Of a DNA stretch of 64,000 nucleotides, positions 9,613 through 19,784 are shown piece after piece (position 1 is the stretch's first letter; each line of letters begins with the position of its first letter). Origin of the DNA: Lolium rigidum (lineage: Eukaryota; Streptophyta; Magnoliopsida; Poales; Poaceae). Position numbers and translations under genes: made by a program. Location: assembly GCF_022539505.1 (NCBI RefSeq), contig NC_061509.1, positions 207,538,254 to 207,602,253 of the forward strand. The letters are read 5' to 3'. The notes below the pieces were generated by a model. That model ran no database searches. It was given only the letters and a program-made list of their open reading frames with translations, and had not been told where the DNA came from.

Positions 9613-12274
9613 TTCCTTTGCTTGGGGCGCCACTCCATTTTCCGTGGACGACCCTTTTCATCCAGGGTTCGCTGAACTTTCGCAGCCAGATCAGGCCTTG
9701 CCTTCCTCAATGTATGCAAGTATAACCTTTCGGCTTCCTCCAAGCCGCGCAATCGCTGAACCCCGCGCTTTGGGAACGGCTGAGTCCATCAGGGCACCAC
9801 CTTGGTCGGTGGTACCTGTCTTCTTCTTCTCCCTCGTCTTCTGAATCTTCAAGATCTTCCAACCGAGGGGACTCAGCGCGTTTGCTTTGTGGCGGGAGAG
9901 GCCCTAGGCGCTTCAATACGGATACGTTGGCTGCCTCCTTCTTCTTCTGGTTGCATTCTGGGCAATTGCCGATTGTGGGCAATCGGCTCATTCCTGAATC
10001 CCAGCAGTGTCTGAAGAAGGGATAGTCCCAGTGCCTATCCTCGTCGACTCGCTCCCCCAACTTTTCCTTGGCGCGGCGCTCGTGCTCATCCTCCTCGCGA
10101 TCATGCCGACGACGTCTCATGTCGTCCCTAGCCAGACGATCTTCTTCATCATCGTCGTTGTACCGCCGGCGTTGGTCATACTGACCCACATACTTGTTGA
10201 GGAGGTGATCAGAGAGAGGTCGTTGATACCTTATGTTTTTCACTTCTCCCTCTGTGACGTAGCGCTTGCCGTCTTGGCGGAGCCGATCGCGTGGAGCGGC
10301 TTCCTCTGTATCTTTGCTATGAGAGTAGCTGCCCTCATCTCCGTCCTTACCAGAGTGGTGTCCAGGTCCTACCATGTTGATATTGCACGAGAAATCCGGC
10401 TGGCACCCTCCATGGTAAGTATACTCCACCATGTTCACGGCGGGGAAGGGGTGTGTGTCGACCTTCATGGCGTACTGGTTGAAAATTAACCGTCCATTTT
10501 CTATCGCCATTTGGATCTCGCTGCCGCCACACCCTGCGGTCGTTGGTGGTGTGGGTGAACGTGTTATGCCACTTGCGGTATGGCTTTCCGTTCAGCTCTT
10601 GCACCGTGGGGATCTTGTGGCCTTCCGGTACCTTTATATGCTTCTCCGTGAGTAAGAGATCAAAAATCCGCTCGGCTTTGGTCAAGTCGAAGTCGAACCC
10701 TTTTGGAGGGCCTTGTGGCTTCACCCATTTGCGGGACACGGGGCCCGACGCTCGAGTCCATTCAGCCATCGCTACCTCTCGATCTCCCGCAGCACCTTCA
10801 TCCTCGTCCGCCTCTACCAGGGGTCACCGCGCGCTTGAATTTGTCCTGGTAAACATCCGGGTGGCGCTGCTCATATGCCGACGGCTTCGCACCATGTGCG
10901 CCAATGAAGGGTAGTCCGCTTGGGAGGCCACGTCCTTAATCGATGATGAGAGACCCACCACCGCCAACTCGATCGCTTCTTTTTCACTTACATGAGCCAA
11001 AAAGCATCGGTTCCTAATGGTCCTGAAGCGCCGGACGTATTCTGACACTGTCTCCCCGCGCTTCTGTCGTACTTGTGCTAGATCGGCAATACCAACCTCG
11101 GAAGCCTCTGAGTGATACTGCTCATGGAACTGCTCTTCCAACTGCTTCCAAGTCCGGATGGAGTTCGGTGGCAGCGATGTGTACCACCCGAAAGCCGATC
11201 CTGTGAGGGACTGTGCGAAGAACCTCACACGCAGCTCGTCTGATGCTGAGATCGTGCCCAGCTGTGCCAAATATCGGCTCACATGCTCGATGGAGCTCGG
11301 AACCATCCGATCCGCTAAACTTTGTGAAGTCCGGGAGCCGATATTTGGGAGGTAGCGGAATCAGTTCGTAATCGTTGGGGTACGGCTTGGTGTAGCCGAA
11401 CGTCTTCCTTTTCGGCATCATGCCGAACTGATCTTTCAGAATTGTACAAATCTGATCCGCGGTGATGGCTGACGGTGTCGAACCCTGAAGATTCGCTGGG
11501 GTGGCATACTTAACCAGCCATGCTTGCTTTTCCGGTTCTAAGCCAACTGCAGGAGCTGGGATCTGGAGGTTTGTCGGAGTGGCGTACTTAGCTAGCCACG
11601 CTTGCTTCTCAAGATCTGCTCCTGATGTTCCTCCTGTTGTTCCGGAGGCCCTCGCTGTCGCAACCTGGTTCGAGAGTGCCCGTGTATTGCGATCCGGTAC
11701 GTATGCGCACGCGTATCCGTGCGGGATCTCCTTGGGTGCCTCAGGTAGGAATTGGTAGTCACTAGGATCCCCACCAATCTTGTAGACGACGTATGCCGAT
11801 GAGTTCGGCAGTTCCGGTGCCGCCCATGCGAACGGCAACGGAGGATGGGACTGGAGTGGCATCTCTCCTTTGAAAGTCCCCGCAGCTGGTCCCGACGGAG
11901 AATATCGGTGGCTCATGATTTCCTGGACCACACGCGGAGCGACACGCTCCAAAGTGTTCACCGAGGCTCTCGAGTGGCGGTGCAGCGACCGAGCCACCAT
12001 GTAGTTGATCTCCCCGACGCAGCGACCTGGTGCGTTCTTCCGACGGGGCGGACAAGTCCACTCCATCGAGTGCGCCTTCGGGTGTGAAACCCTTCCACCC
12101 GACGCCATGGGAGCGGGTTCGGTGGAAAGAGCCGATGAGTTCGGCTTCGAGGGTTGCCTTGATCTCGTCATGTTTCTTCTTGAGTTCATCAGGCAGATCC
12201 TCGTACTTTACCGGAGTGCTTTCCGCCATCTCGGATGTAGATGGCGATGTGGTGGATGTCGAAGGTTGTCCCAC
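9450..12274 (-). pseudogene. gag polyprotein remnant of H
   Basis: It begins at the ATG at 12274 (MGQPSTSTTSPSTSEMAEST), 17 bases from the 5' LTR. The retrotransposon gag domain is at 11306-10824, with core blocks RFFAQSLTGSAFGWYTSLPP, WKQLEEQFHEQYHSEASEVG and QVRQKRGETVSEYVRRFRTI. A Cys-rich segment with FFRHCWDSGM and GNCPECNQKKKE (about 10020-9940) is zinc-knuckle-like. The frame then reaches RPKQRKADDETSAGTNMVLV (about 9600) and stops making sense near 9450, where the protease should begin. Frame changes near 12180, 11310, 10770 and 9750 break it. Several sit beside CAG/CTG, so part of the damage may be sequence error. Confidence 0.75.
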
Positions 12275-12290
12275 CGGGCGTGCCGGAATG

Positions 12291-13451
12291 TGTTGACGTC
12301 GAAACCCACCGGCGGGCGGAGACAGGCAACACAGGTAGAGCCGGGAACAACTAGGGTTGCGGCTGGCCCCAGTCCCTCAGAGCGACGGCCCGCAAAGCCT
12401 CCTGGTCACACGTCCGATGCTATCGCAAGGGCGTGCCACCTGACCTATACCTGGTCAGGAAGGTGTGGATGATGCATCGCTTAGTTTCCTGCATGGCATA
12501 CACGTAAACATTAAATACGAGTCTCGATCGGCTCTCAGGTTATCCTGTGAATCGGCTCAAAGAGCCGATCCACCCATGATTCGAACGAGGTGTCCGAATA
12601 TATGGTGGTCCTGCTTGATCAAGATAAAGCTAATGAGATCTACGACGATTTAGGGTTTTCACCGCATAATCGGATCATCCTACTCACGATTGGGCCTCGC
12701 GCTCGCGCACGGTGACCGTAAGCCGATCCTAGACAGGGCCTAAAAACCAACACGAGGTTGATCCCCGGAACATCCTTTCTAGGGCTAGCAAACGTCACCC
12801 TACACGCCGCTGGATCCTCCAACCCTTTATAGGGCCTAACTAGTGCGGATATTAAACTAATCCTTGTAGAACAAGGAGCAACCGTAACGGATCAGATCTA
12901 CTAAACTATGATCAAGCGGGGTGCCGCCCCTACACCTGAGATAGGTGTAAGGGCGGCTAGATGCATGAGGGTCGCACTACGACAGCATATGATACGAAGA
13001 ACAATGCTAACCCTAACACATCTAAGATAAGTACGTTGCTCGCCATCAAAAAGGCTTCAGCACGAGCAACGCATGAACAACAAGATAGGCTTGTGCTGCC
13101 TAGATCGCAAGATGCGATCTAGGCAGCATGGTGCTTACCGGAGAAACCCTCGAGACGGAGGAGTTGGCGATGCGCCGAGATTTGTTTGTGTTGAACGTTG
13201 GTTGTTGTTTATTCCATAAACCCTAGATACATATTTATAGTCCAAGGGACTTTCTAACTCAAGCGTGCACCTAACCGTGCACGGACAAACTCTAACTCCT
13301 AATCGACACGTAACCTAATATGTTACAGATACAAGGGCAAACTAGCCCAAACTTTGTATGAAAGGCCGATTCACGTATTTCTTCTATACATATCTTCAAG
13401 TCCATCTTGATCGCGGCCCACCTCTGACTCGGTCAAATTCTGGTGATAACA
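12291..13451 (-). repeat. 5' LTR of H
   Basis: It is 1161 bp, starts TGTTGACGTC and ends GATAACA, and is flanked on the right by the AAGGT duplication. The sense TATA box (TATAAATA) is at 13239-13232 and the perfect 16-bp hairpin at 13094-13128. It is highly similar to 6328-7491, indicating recent insertion once CAG/CTG noise is ignored. Confidence 0.88.
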
Positions 13452-13690
13452 AAGGTACACTGCTCTCACTTGGTCTGAGTCTCATACGTGTGATGTGATG
13501 AACATCCTGTGTGATCATGCACAACATGATCATTTAGAGCGAGCGCGGCGAACCTGTGCATGATGATTTGCCTCTTGTCGTTCACATGCATCAAAAAATC
13601 CGAGATGCAGGTGTTTATGTTCAACTTCAGGAATCTGGTTGTGCATTTGTTGGCGAGAAGAGGAGTCACCAATAACGCATGATTTAATTT
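13452..13690 (+). pseudogene. PIF/Harbinger transposase, C-terminal part
   Basis: The frame resumes right after H with TALTWSESHTCDVMNILCDH, then a His-rich segment and a frame-shifted tail (IRDAGVYVQLQE-like) that match the C-terminal helix region of the same transposase family as 5460-6327. The junction across H is continuous once the 5-bp duplication is removed, showing that H inserted into this coding sequence. Confidence 0.75.
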
Positions 13691-13862
13691 GAATTATACA
13701 TGAATAATTTCCTTTGTATTTGTGTTAAACTAGTTAAAATATTGTATGAATAATTTTATGTGATTGAAATATTGTAAAAAGAAAACAAAAAAATTTGGGG
13801 GCGCCGGTTTGGGGGACGCCGGTGTGGAAACCCGTTCCCTAAATGGAAGATGCGGTGCCGGC

Positions 13863-13886
13863 GGGGCGTCGGTGGAGATGCTCTAA
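13863..13886. repeat. Right terminal inverted repeat and TAA target of the Harbinger element
   Basis: The sequence ends GGCGTCGGTGGAGATGCTC followed by TAA. Read inward it is GAGCATCTCCACCGACGCC, the GAGCATCTCCA type of terminus of grass Harbinger elements, which duplicate TWA. The left end was not found in the window, perhaps displaced by element G. Bases 13887-14462 hold only AT-rich sequence and the likely 3' UTR of the next gene. Confidence 0.5.
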
Positions 13887-14462
13887 TACATTTATTTGAG
13901 TGAAATGAATATAATTTACTCTTCAATTACATGATTGTATGTCCCTTGCTCTAGAAAAGTGGTATTTGAACTAATATCTGTTCAATTTTACATTTGTCAT
14001 CTCAGTCTGGTTCATATTTTGGTAATGCATAATTGCTGTCTTTTTACGCCCAAAAATAAGATTTGTTGAAAGAGCAAAGGCTCCTGATAAAAAGGAGACG
14101 ATAATAGGAGAAAGTTTCAGAATTCAGAACACACAGTATTGGAAAAGACACGCACAGCAGCAACAGAGAGATAAAATCAATTTTTTTTTGTGAAACTCGG
14201 TGATTACCTACAGCACATTAGGGTTCACACCTTGCATCAAAATGCACATATGTTCTAGTTTACAGCAGGAACAGAGACTATGGCACCAAATACGGGGAAA
14301 AAGAAGAATGAAGACGGCATACAATCTCATACATTACACAACACTTTGCTTCCAATGGCACGAAAAACGGATGGGGAGGAATTGCAAGAACAGGAGCCGG
14401 TGCCGATGAAGGCTCTCTGCTCCTGGGTGTAGGTAGTAGTAGCCGGGCTTGGGTTTTTTCGC

Positions 14463-15910
14463 TCAGAGGGCCCGCGCCTTTACGATGTCCATGCTCATCT
14501 CGCTTGGGTCGGTCGCCTGTAGCTCCACCTGGATGCCGTCGAGCTCCCTCTTGAAGCGGTCCTTGGAGCTCGCGTACAGCATCTTGCTCCTCACCCTTGC
14601 TATGTCAGGAGCCCTGCAAAAGAAATAGCAGGACGCACAACAACGCTGCTTCAGTATTCAGCTGAAAATAGCCGGAGGCAGTATAATTATGTTGCGATAT
14701 TTGCACGATCATGCTTAAAGATTTTACGGCATGGAGTCTACTCGTTAATGTCAGGACACAAGATTACTGAAATCAGAAACCAGCTGGTTAGAACAAACAT
14801 CTTGTGGCCTTTTCAGAGTCTTAATCCACGCTGACAAATGGCCACAAATGATCATTACGATATATGAGAAAAATATGAAGACACATCTTCCTTGCTGTTA
14901 GCATCTGTAACACAAAGTTGAATATGTTATCATGTCATTCTTCTTATATCATTGGTAAAAGATAGTAGGGCTAATATTAATAGGCCACATATGTCTACCT
15001 GAACAAACTGAAAGATTTGCATAGAAATGAATAAATATAAGGTCAGCTATTAGAGTGGCAAGACTAGACAACATCCTACATTTAAAATTTAGTGTAGAAA
15101 GATGTTTTGTATTATCTTCCCTGACATAGATCTATGCTGCTATTTTACTGTGGAAAATAGGCTAATATGTTTCTTCCTGATTTCTTTGCAAACTGATCTT
15201 AAAAAATTGCAGGCTTTGATCATCAGTATCATATGAAATAAATTTCTGAATGTTCTTTAATGATAGTTAGATATGTTAATTTTATTAAGAACCAGTAAAG
15301 GGTGTTTTGCATTATATTTCATAGAAGCCAAATGGTCCAAGGAAATACCAAACTGCAGTGATCTAACATGCACAGCCGATTATTTCAGATTGAATCCCAT
15401 CCTAGTTCAGAAATTTATATTGGCAACTGATATTCATAAGATCCAATAAACACCTTCTAGAACTGAAACATACTATGGAAATGGAAAACGTTATGATCTT
15501 AAACGAAGAATAAATGTCGTCTGGGGAGTTTTACCAAGAGATGAAGAAGATCTTGCTCTTCTGGCAGTTCTCATCAGTGACGAAGTCAAAATCAAACACT
15601 GCATAGCGGCACTCATCAGCGGGTAAACAGGCTGTAAAATCATCATAGCTCTCATTAGGCTGCCCCACCCTGTCCACCACCACCTGCTGCACTTTCTCGT
15701 TGATCTTGAACACAATGAAGCGGAAGCTCCTCTTCGCCTTAAGTTCCTGGAACTTGAGTTTGCATTCGTCGCATACGGCCATTCCCGATGCAGAATTCGA
15801 CTTACAAGAAGGAATCCCCATAACATATTAACATACATCACCCCGTTATAAGGGGAAAAAAAATTCTTGAACAACATTCCAGAAGAATGAGATTGGGCTG
15901 CACTCACCAT
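14463..15910 (-). CDS. ADF: Actin-depolymerising factor (ADF/cofilin), 139 aa, 3 exons
   Basis: Exon 1 is the ATG alone (15910-15908). Exon 2 is 15800-15535 and exon 3 is 14613-14463. Introns 15907-15801 and 15534-14614 have GT..AG ends. The joined product is 139 residues, the normal length of plant ADFs, and a first intron right after the ATG is a classic plant ADF feature. Ser6 (SNSASGM), the inhibitory phosphorylation site, is present. [24 protein letters not shown] and KSKIFFISW lead to the long actin-binding helix [19 protein letters not shown], and the end is [12 protein letters not shown] binds and severs ADP-actin filaments and recycles monomers in the cytosol. One variation is CDECK where DDECK is usual. 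Nothing suggests inactivation. The paralogue number cannot be told without a search. Confidence 0.95.
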
Positions 15911-16514
15911 GGTTGATACTTTTTTTTTTTGTCCTTCCTTGCTTTCTTCGGTTGAGAAACGAACAGGGTGTGGTGAAGGGAGGAAGGAGGCGGGGTATGC
16001 AGCAGTCAAACAGGGGCTAGATTTGAAGGCCTGAAAGAGAGGAGGGAGGAGGCAAAATATAGGGATGGCAGGGATGGGCAATCCAGATGGAAGCCTGCAT
16101 GATGCCACTACGTTTGGGGAAGGCCATTTGACCAAGCACGTCCCCTCCTTTGGTGTGGTAGAACCAGAGACGTTGTGTCCAACAAATATGCGCGCCACCG
16201 TCCTTATAATAGGCAGATCCTCGCTCAGAAAAATGATTTCACCATCAAAACAAATATGGTGTGTATTTACTCTAAAATACAGTATCCATGTTCTTTTTTT
16301 ATCACATCTTGTATATGACCTGTTCCTTGGGTGTGCATTGGAATTTCGTCTGCTTGCAGAAGGACTTTTTTTTTGCGGGTAGGAAGAGTATTTCTTAGCC
16401 GTGGAGAAAAAAAAAGTATATGACTTTCCTAACTGCTACCATATATACATCAATGAAGAACCGCTCTGATCTATCTGATACAAGTATAAGACTTACATTC
16501 TATAACAATGTTGT

Positions 16515-18497
16515 TCAGCGTTGTTCAGACCTTGTCTCAACCAAACTAGATCCTGGTTCTTTGCTGAGACCCTTTTCCACCATCACTCTCCGGACATCCT
16601 GAACGTCCTTCCACCTGTCAGCTGCAGCATATATGTTCCCAAGCAGCACGTGATTCCCGGTGTTCCCCGGTTCAAGCTCAAATAAATGCTTCGCGGCAAT
16701 CTCCCCGAACTGAACATTCTTGTGTAGAACACAAGCACCCAGAAGAACACCCCACACAGAGGTGCTGGGCTCAAATGGCATGTCTTTAATGAGGCCGTAG
16801 GCCTCCTTGATCCTCCCAGCACGCCCAACCATGTCGACCAGTGACGAGTAGTGCTCAACATTTGGCATGATGCCATGAATGTTATGCATATCTTCAAACA
16901 ACTGAAGGCCTTCGTCTACCATGCCTGCATGGCTGCAAGCATACAGCAAGGAGGCGAAGGTCACAGTGTTCGGCTTCACCCCCAACTCCACCATCCTGTC
17001 GTATAGCAGGATGGCAGTTTGGGCATGCCCATGCATACCGTACCCAGCGATGACCGTGGTCCAGGCAACAACATCCTTTTCAGGTAGCCCGCAGAAGAGC
17101 GCCCATGCCATGTCCAAGCCACCTGCCTTGGCATACACATCGATTAAACCAGTTGCAATCACTGTGCTCCGAAGAAAACCGAGAGTCAGCAAGCAACAGT
17201 GGATGTTCGTTGCTTGTCTCAGGTCTGCAGATTCTGCATAAGCTGGGAGGATGCTTGCAAATGTTGCAGAGTCTGGGTGCACATACTCTGCAATCATCCG
17301 CTTGAACAATTCAATAGCTCTCTTCTCCTGATTACCACGAGTATAACCAGAGATAGCCGCATTCCATGTTTCTGTCCGTCCTGAGCCATTTTCAAGTACC
17401 AACTCCATCATCTTCATCTTACAGCACTTCGCGTAAGCGTCAATAAGTGCAGTCTCAACAACGATGTCTGATTCAAGCCCAAGTCTAATGCACATCGCGT
17501 GCGTGCACTTTGCATGCTTCCATGATGACAAGCTAGAACAAGCGGACAGTAGATACGCCATGGTCACTCCATTGGGCCATGGCGCACCACCGGTCATCAG
17601 CATGTCGCAACCAAGAGTAAAAGCCTCATTCGCACAGTCATTCAGCGCATACGCACCAATCATCACCGTCCAAGAAACAACATTCTTATCATACTTATGG
17701 TCGTCAAACACCCTTCGTGCATCCTCTAATCTCCCGCACTTCCCGTACATATCAATCAATGCGTTCTTCACCGCAGCATAGTCCCCCAGGCCTCGCTCCT
17801 CGATCAACCGGTGCACAGCTCTCCCAATGCTCAAATTCTTGACTCGCGCACAAGCTGGCAGCACGGAGACAACCGTGGCACGGTCAACCTCAGAACCATC
17901 ACCAACCATCTCGCCAAAGACCTCCAATGCCCTCTCCGCACAGCCATTCTTGACGCACCCAGCAATCACGGCATTCCAGGACACGACTGAACGGTTCTGC
18001 ATCGCGCCAAACACCGCCTCCGCTTCAGCAACACCACCGCAGCTCATGTACATGGAAATCAATGCGTTCTGCACGTACGCGTCGCCGCCGAAGCCAGCGG
18101 CGAGCGCCCGACTGTGCACAGCGCGTCCATGGCGGCTGAGGCGTAGGCCCGCGCAGGCCTTGGCTGCGAAGGGGAAGGTGAGGTGGTCGAATGAGCGCAT
18201 CTGAGAGTAAAGAGCGACCGCATCTCTGTAGTGGCCGAGGTCGGTGTAGGAGCGGAGGAGGGAGTTGTCCAATGAGACCGGGTGTGGTTGAGGCATTTGC
18301 CCGAGCAAGTTGTGGGCATTTGAGGGGAGGCCGCACGCGCGGTACAGCATGAAGAGAGGGTAAAGGCTGCTGTAGTGGAGATGGCCGGACGTCAGGAGGA
18401 GAGCGTGAAGCTGGGTGGTGGTGGTGGGAGCGAGCGGGACCGGGTTCTTGGAGTGGAGGAGGGCGAGGCATCGCCGGACGAGCGGGCTGGGTTTCAT
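16515..18497 (-). CDS. Pentatricopeptide repeat protein, PLS class with E motif (At5g39350-like), 660 aa
   Basis: This is an intronless frame. I chose the ATG at 18497 (MKPSPLVRRCLALLHSKN) because the Arg-rich, Ser/Leu-rich start fits an organelle transit peptide; an in-frame ATG at 18599 would add 34 poorly matching residues. About a dozen P/L/S-type PPR motifs follow, e.g. YVQNALISMYMSCGGVAEAE, VKNALIDMYGKCGRLEDARR, DVVAWTTVIAGYGMHGHAQT and TVTFASLLYACSHAGMVDEG. The C-terminus has an E motif (VWGVLLGACVLHKNVQFGEI, ELEPGNTGNHVLLGNIYAAA) and stops without an E+ or DYW domain. Such proteins bind specific plastid or mitochondrial transcripts, usually recruiting a DYW partner for C-to-U editing. 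Block order resembles Arabidopsis At5g39350. The target RNA is unknown. Bases 15911-16514 hold the ADF promoter and PPR 3' region without further ORFs. Confidence 0.92.
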   Translation of the reverse strand: MKPSPLVRRCLALLHSKNPVPLAPTTTTQLHALLLTSGHLHYSSLYPLFMLYRACGLPSNAHNLLGQMPQPHPVSLDNSLLRSYTDLGHYRDAVALYSQMRSFDHLTFPFAAKACAGLRLSRHGRAVHSRALAAGFGGDAYVQNALISMYMSCGGVAEAEAVFGAMQNRSVVSWNAVIAGCVKNGCAERALEVFGEMVGDGSEVDRATVVSVLPACARVKNLSIGRAVHRLIEERGLGDYAAVKNALIDMYGKCGRLEDARRVFDDHKYDKNVVSWTVMIGAYALNDCANEAFTLGCDMLMTGGAPWPNGVTMAYLLSACSSLSSWKHAKCTHAMCIRLGLESDIVVETALIDAYAKCCKMKMMELVLENGSGRTETWNAAISGYTRGNQEKRAIELFKRMIAEYVHPDSATFASILPAYAESADLRQATNIHCCLLTLGFLRSTVIATGLIDVYAKAGGLDMAWALFCGLPEKDVVAWTTVIAGYGMHGHAQTAILLYDRMVELGVKPNTVTFASLLYACSHAGMVDEGLQLFEDMHNIHGIMPNVEHYSSLVDMVGRAGRIKEAYGLIKDMPFEPSTSVWGVLLGACVLHKNVQFGEIAAKHLFELEPGNTGNHVLLGNIYAAADRWKDVQDVRRVMVEKGLSKEPGSSLVETRSEQR

Positions 18498-18989
18498 CCA
18501 CGAACAGACAGAGCGGAGGACGATGTTCAGGTCTGCCTGTCTCGGAGCAGTTAAGCTTTTCAAATTTATAATAGCGTAGCGTGCTAAAACAAATAGCATA
18601 CACCTATATCATGCTAATAGTGCGCAAAATGTTTTAGACAGGTTTCCCTCAAAAAAAATGTTTTAGACAGGTATTGAAAAAAAATACCACAAAGCAAAAA
18701 AAAATATTTTAGCAAAAATAAATTGATATAGTCCAAAAGTGAGGCTACAGACTAGTTATCCAACAGTCACCTTGTATCTTTGCAACCATACATAATTTTT
18801 AAGTCACGTAAACTTGTCGTACTTTATAGTTAAATAGAAAATGTTGAGCAAATTTTTTTTGAGACGAAAGAAGTGGTATAAGTTATTTATTAAAAATCGT
18901 CAGCATTACGGATATTATCTTCCATTTAGAAGAGCAACTAACATATTATAGTTTATTACCGTGACAAACAGAAGTCAATATATTCTTAA

Positions 18990-19201
18990 GACTAGTCATA
19001 GTGGCTAGAAACATCAAAGTAGTATCATATATGTCTTCATTAATTAGCTTATAGACTCATTGTATCTTGAAAAGTGTGATGTTACAGTAACTAGTTATGT
19101 TACTCCATCCTCCTCTCTCCTCATTAACTCACTGCCACATAAGCAAATTTGCTGAGTTGGACATTTAGTTACTAGTGAAGTTACTCCCACTATGATTAGT
19201 C
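18990..19201. mobile_element. Tourist-like MITE (212 bp)
   Basis: The ends are GACTAGTCATAGTGG and CCACTATGATTAGTC (inverted, one mismatch), flanked by TAA at 18987-18989 and 19202-19204. A related copy lies at 23117-23389. TAA duplication and this terminus fit Harbinger-mobilised Tourist MITEs. The surrounding 18600-18989 stretch is AT-rich with no gene. Confidence 0.75.
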
Positions 19202-19278
19202 TAATAGGTTGGAAAATAAAGTGTGGTAGCGCGATATACAATGCTATTTCGCGAATAGCGTTACTAGCAAAGTTACTA

Positions 19279-19526
19279 CTACCTCCGTCCCGGTTTACAG
19301 GTCCTACGCGTATCTCTAGGTTACCAATTTAGCCAACGTTACACAAGATATATATACTACAAAATATATATCATTGGAAAGTTTAGATGTTTTCTCAAAA
19401 AAAAAAGGAAAGTTTAGATGTTGTACTTTTTAATGGTACAATTTTTATAGTGTAAATCTTATATTATATTGGTCAAATTAACAATCTTGGGATACGCGTA
19501 GGCCCTGTAAACCGGAACGGAAGGAG
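19279..19526. mobile_element. Stowaway-like MITE (248 bp)
   Basis: The left end CTACCTCCGTCCCGGTTTAC and right end (reverse complement) CTCCTTCCGTTCCGGTTTAC form terminal inverted repeats that continue as ACAGG(T/G)CCTACGCGTATC. TA flanks at 19277-19278 and 19527-19528 fit a Stowaway (Tc1/mariner) MITE. Downstream at about 19528-19620 there is an imperfect direct repeat of some 48 bases starting ACTAAAATTTAAC. Confidence 0.75.
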
Positions 19527-19784
19527 TACTAAAATTTAACGTTGACTATTCAAATATGTTATAGCGAAGCAAAGTCACTAAAATTTAACATAGACTCTTC
19601 AAATATATTATAGAGTGCTATTAGCGAAAAAATAACGCTATTTTAACCCTTCTTTAGTATATATAAGTCAAAAAGTATAGTTGACTTTTGTTAACCATTA
19701 CAATTGCAGACGTGGCAAAGGGAAACAAAGTTTTGAGGGGGAAAACAGTAACAGTGACATTGCCAAATCGAACTCATGCCCCGA

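Larger units (their letters stand above)
6328..13451 (-). mobile_element. LTR retrotransposon H, complete with TSD, Gypsy (Tat-like), lacks pol
   Basis: Two LTRs (6328-7491 and 12291-13451) flank a 4.8 kb interior. In the minus sense: 5' LTR, a primer-site-like stretch ending in the GGCACGCCCGGTGGGAC type just left of 12291 (tRNA not identified), gag (about 12274-9450), a spacer full of AGCCGAT palindromes, an antisense ORF (7773-8228, plus strand), 3' LTR. Gag plus an antisense ORF next to the 3' LTR is the layout known for Tat-lineage grass elements such as Grande. No protease, RT, RNase H or integrase was found, so H is a deletion derivative that would depend on a helper. It split a Harbinger transposase gene. 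Confidence 0.85.

Noticed and set aside
8620..9620. CRISPR-like regularly spaced repeats
   Set aside because: The palindromic units are short, irregularly spaced and inside a plant retrotransposon, so they are not a CRISPR array.
18498..18599. 34-residue N-terminal extension of the PPR protein
   Set aside because: It lacks similarity to transit peptides of this family and runs into repeat-like upstream sequence; the ATG at 18497 fits better. It cannot be excluded without transcripts.
19528..19680. Short tandem duplication of about 48 bases downstream of the Stowaway MITE
   Set aside because: It is only two imperfect AT-rich copies with no link to a gene, and is noted in the MITE entry instead.
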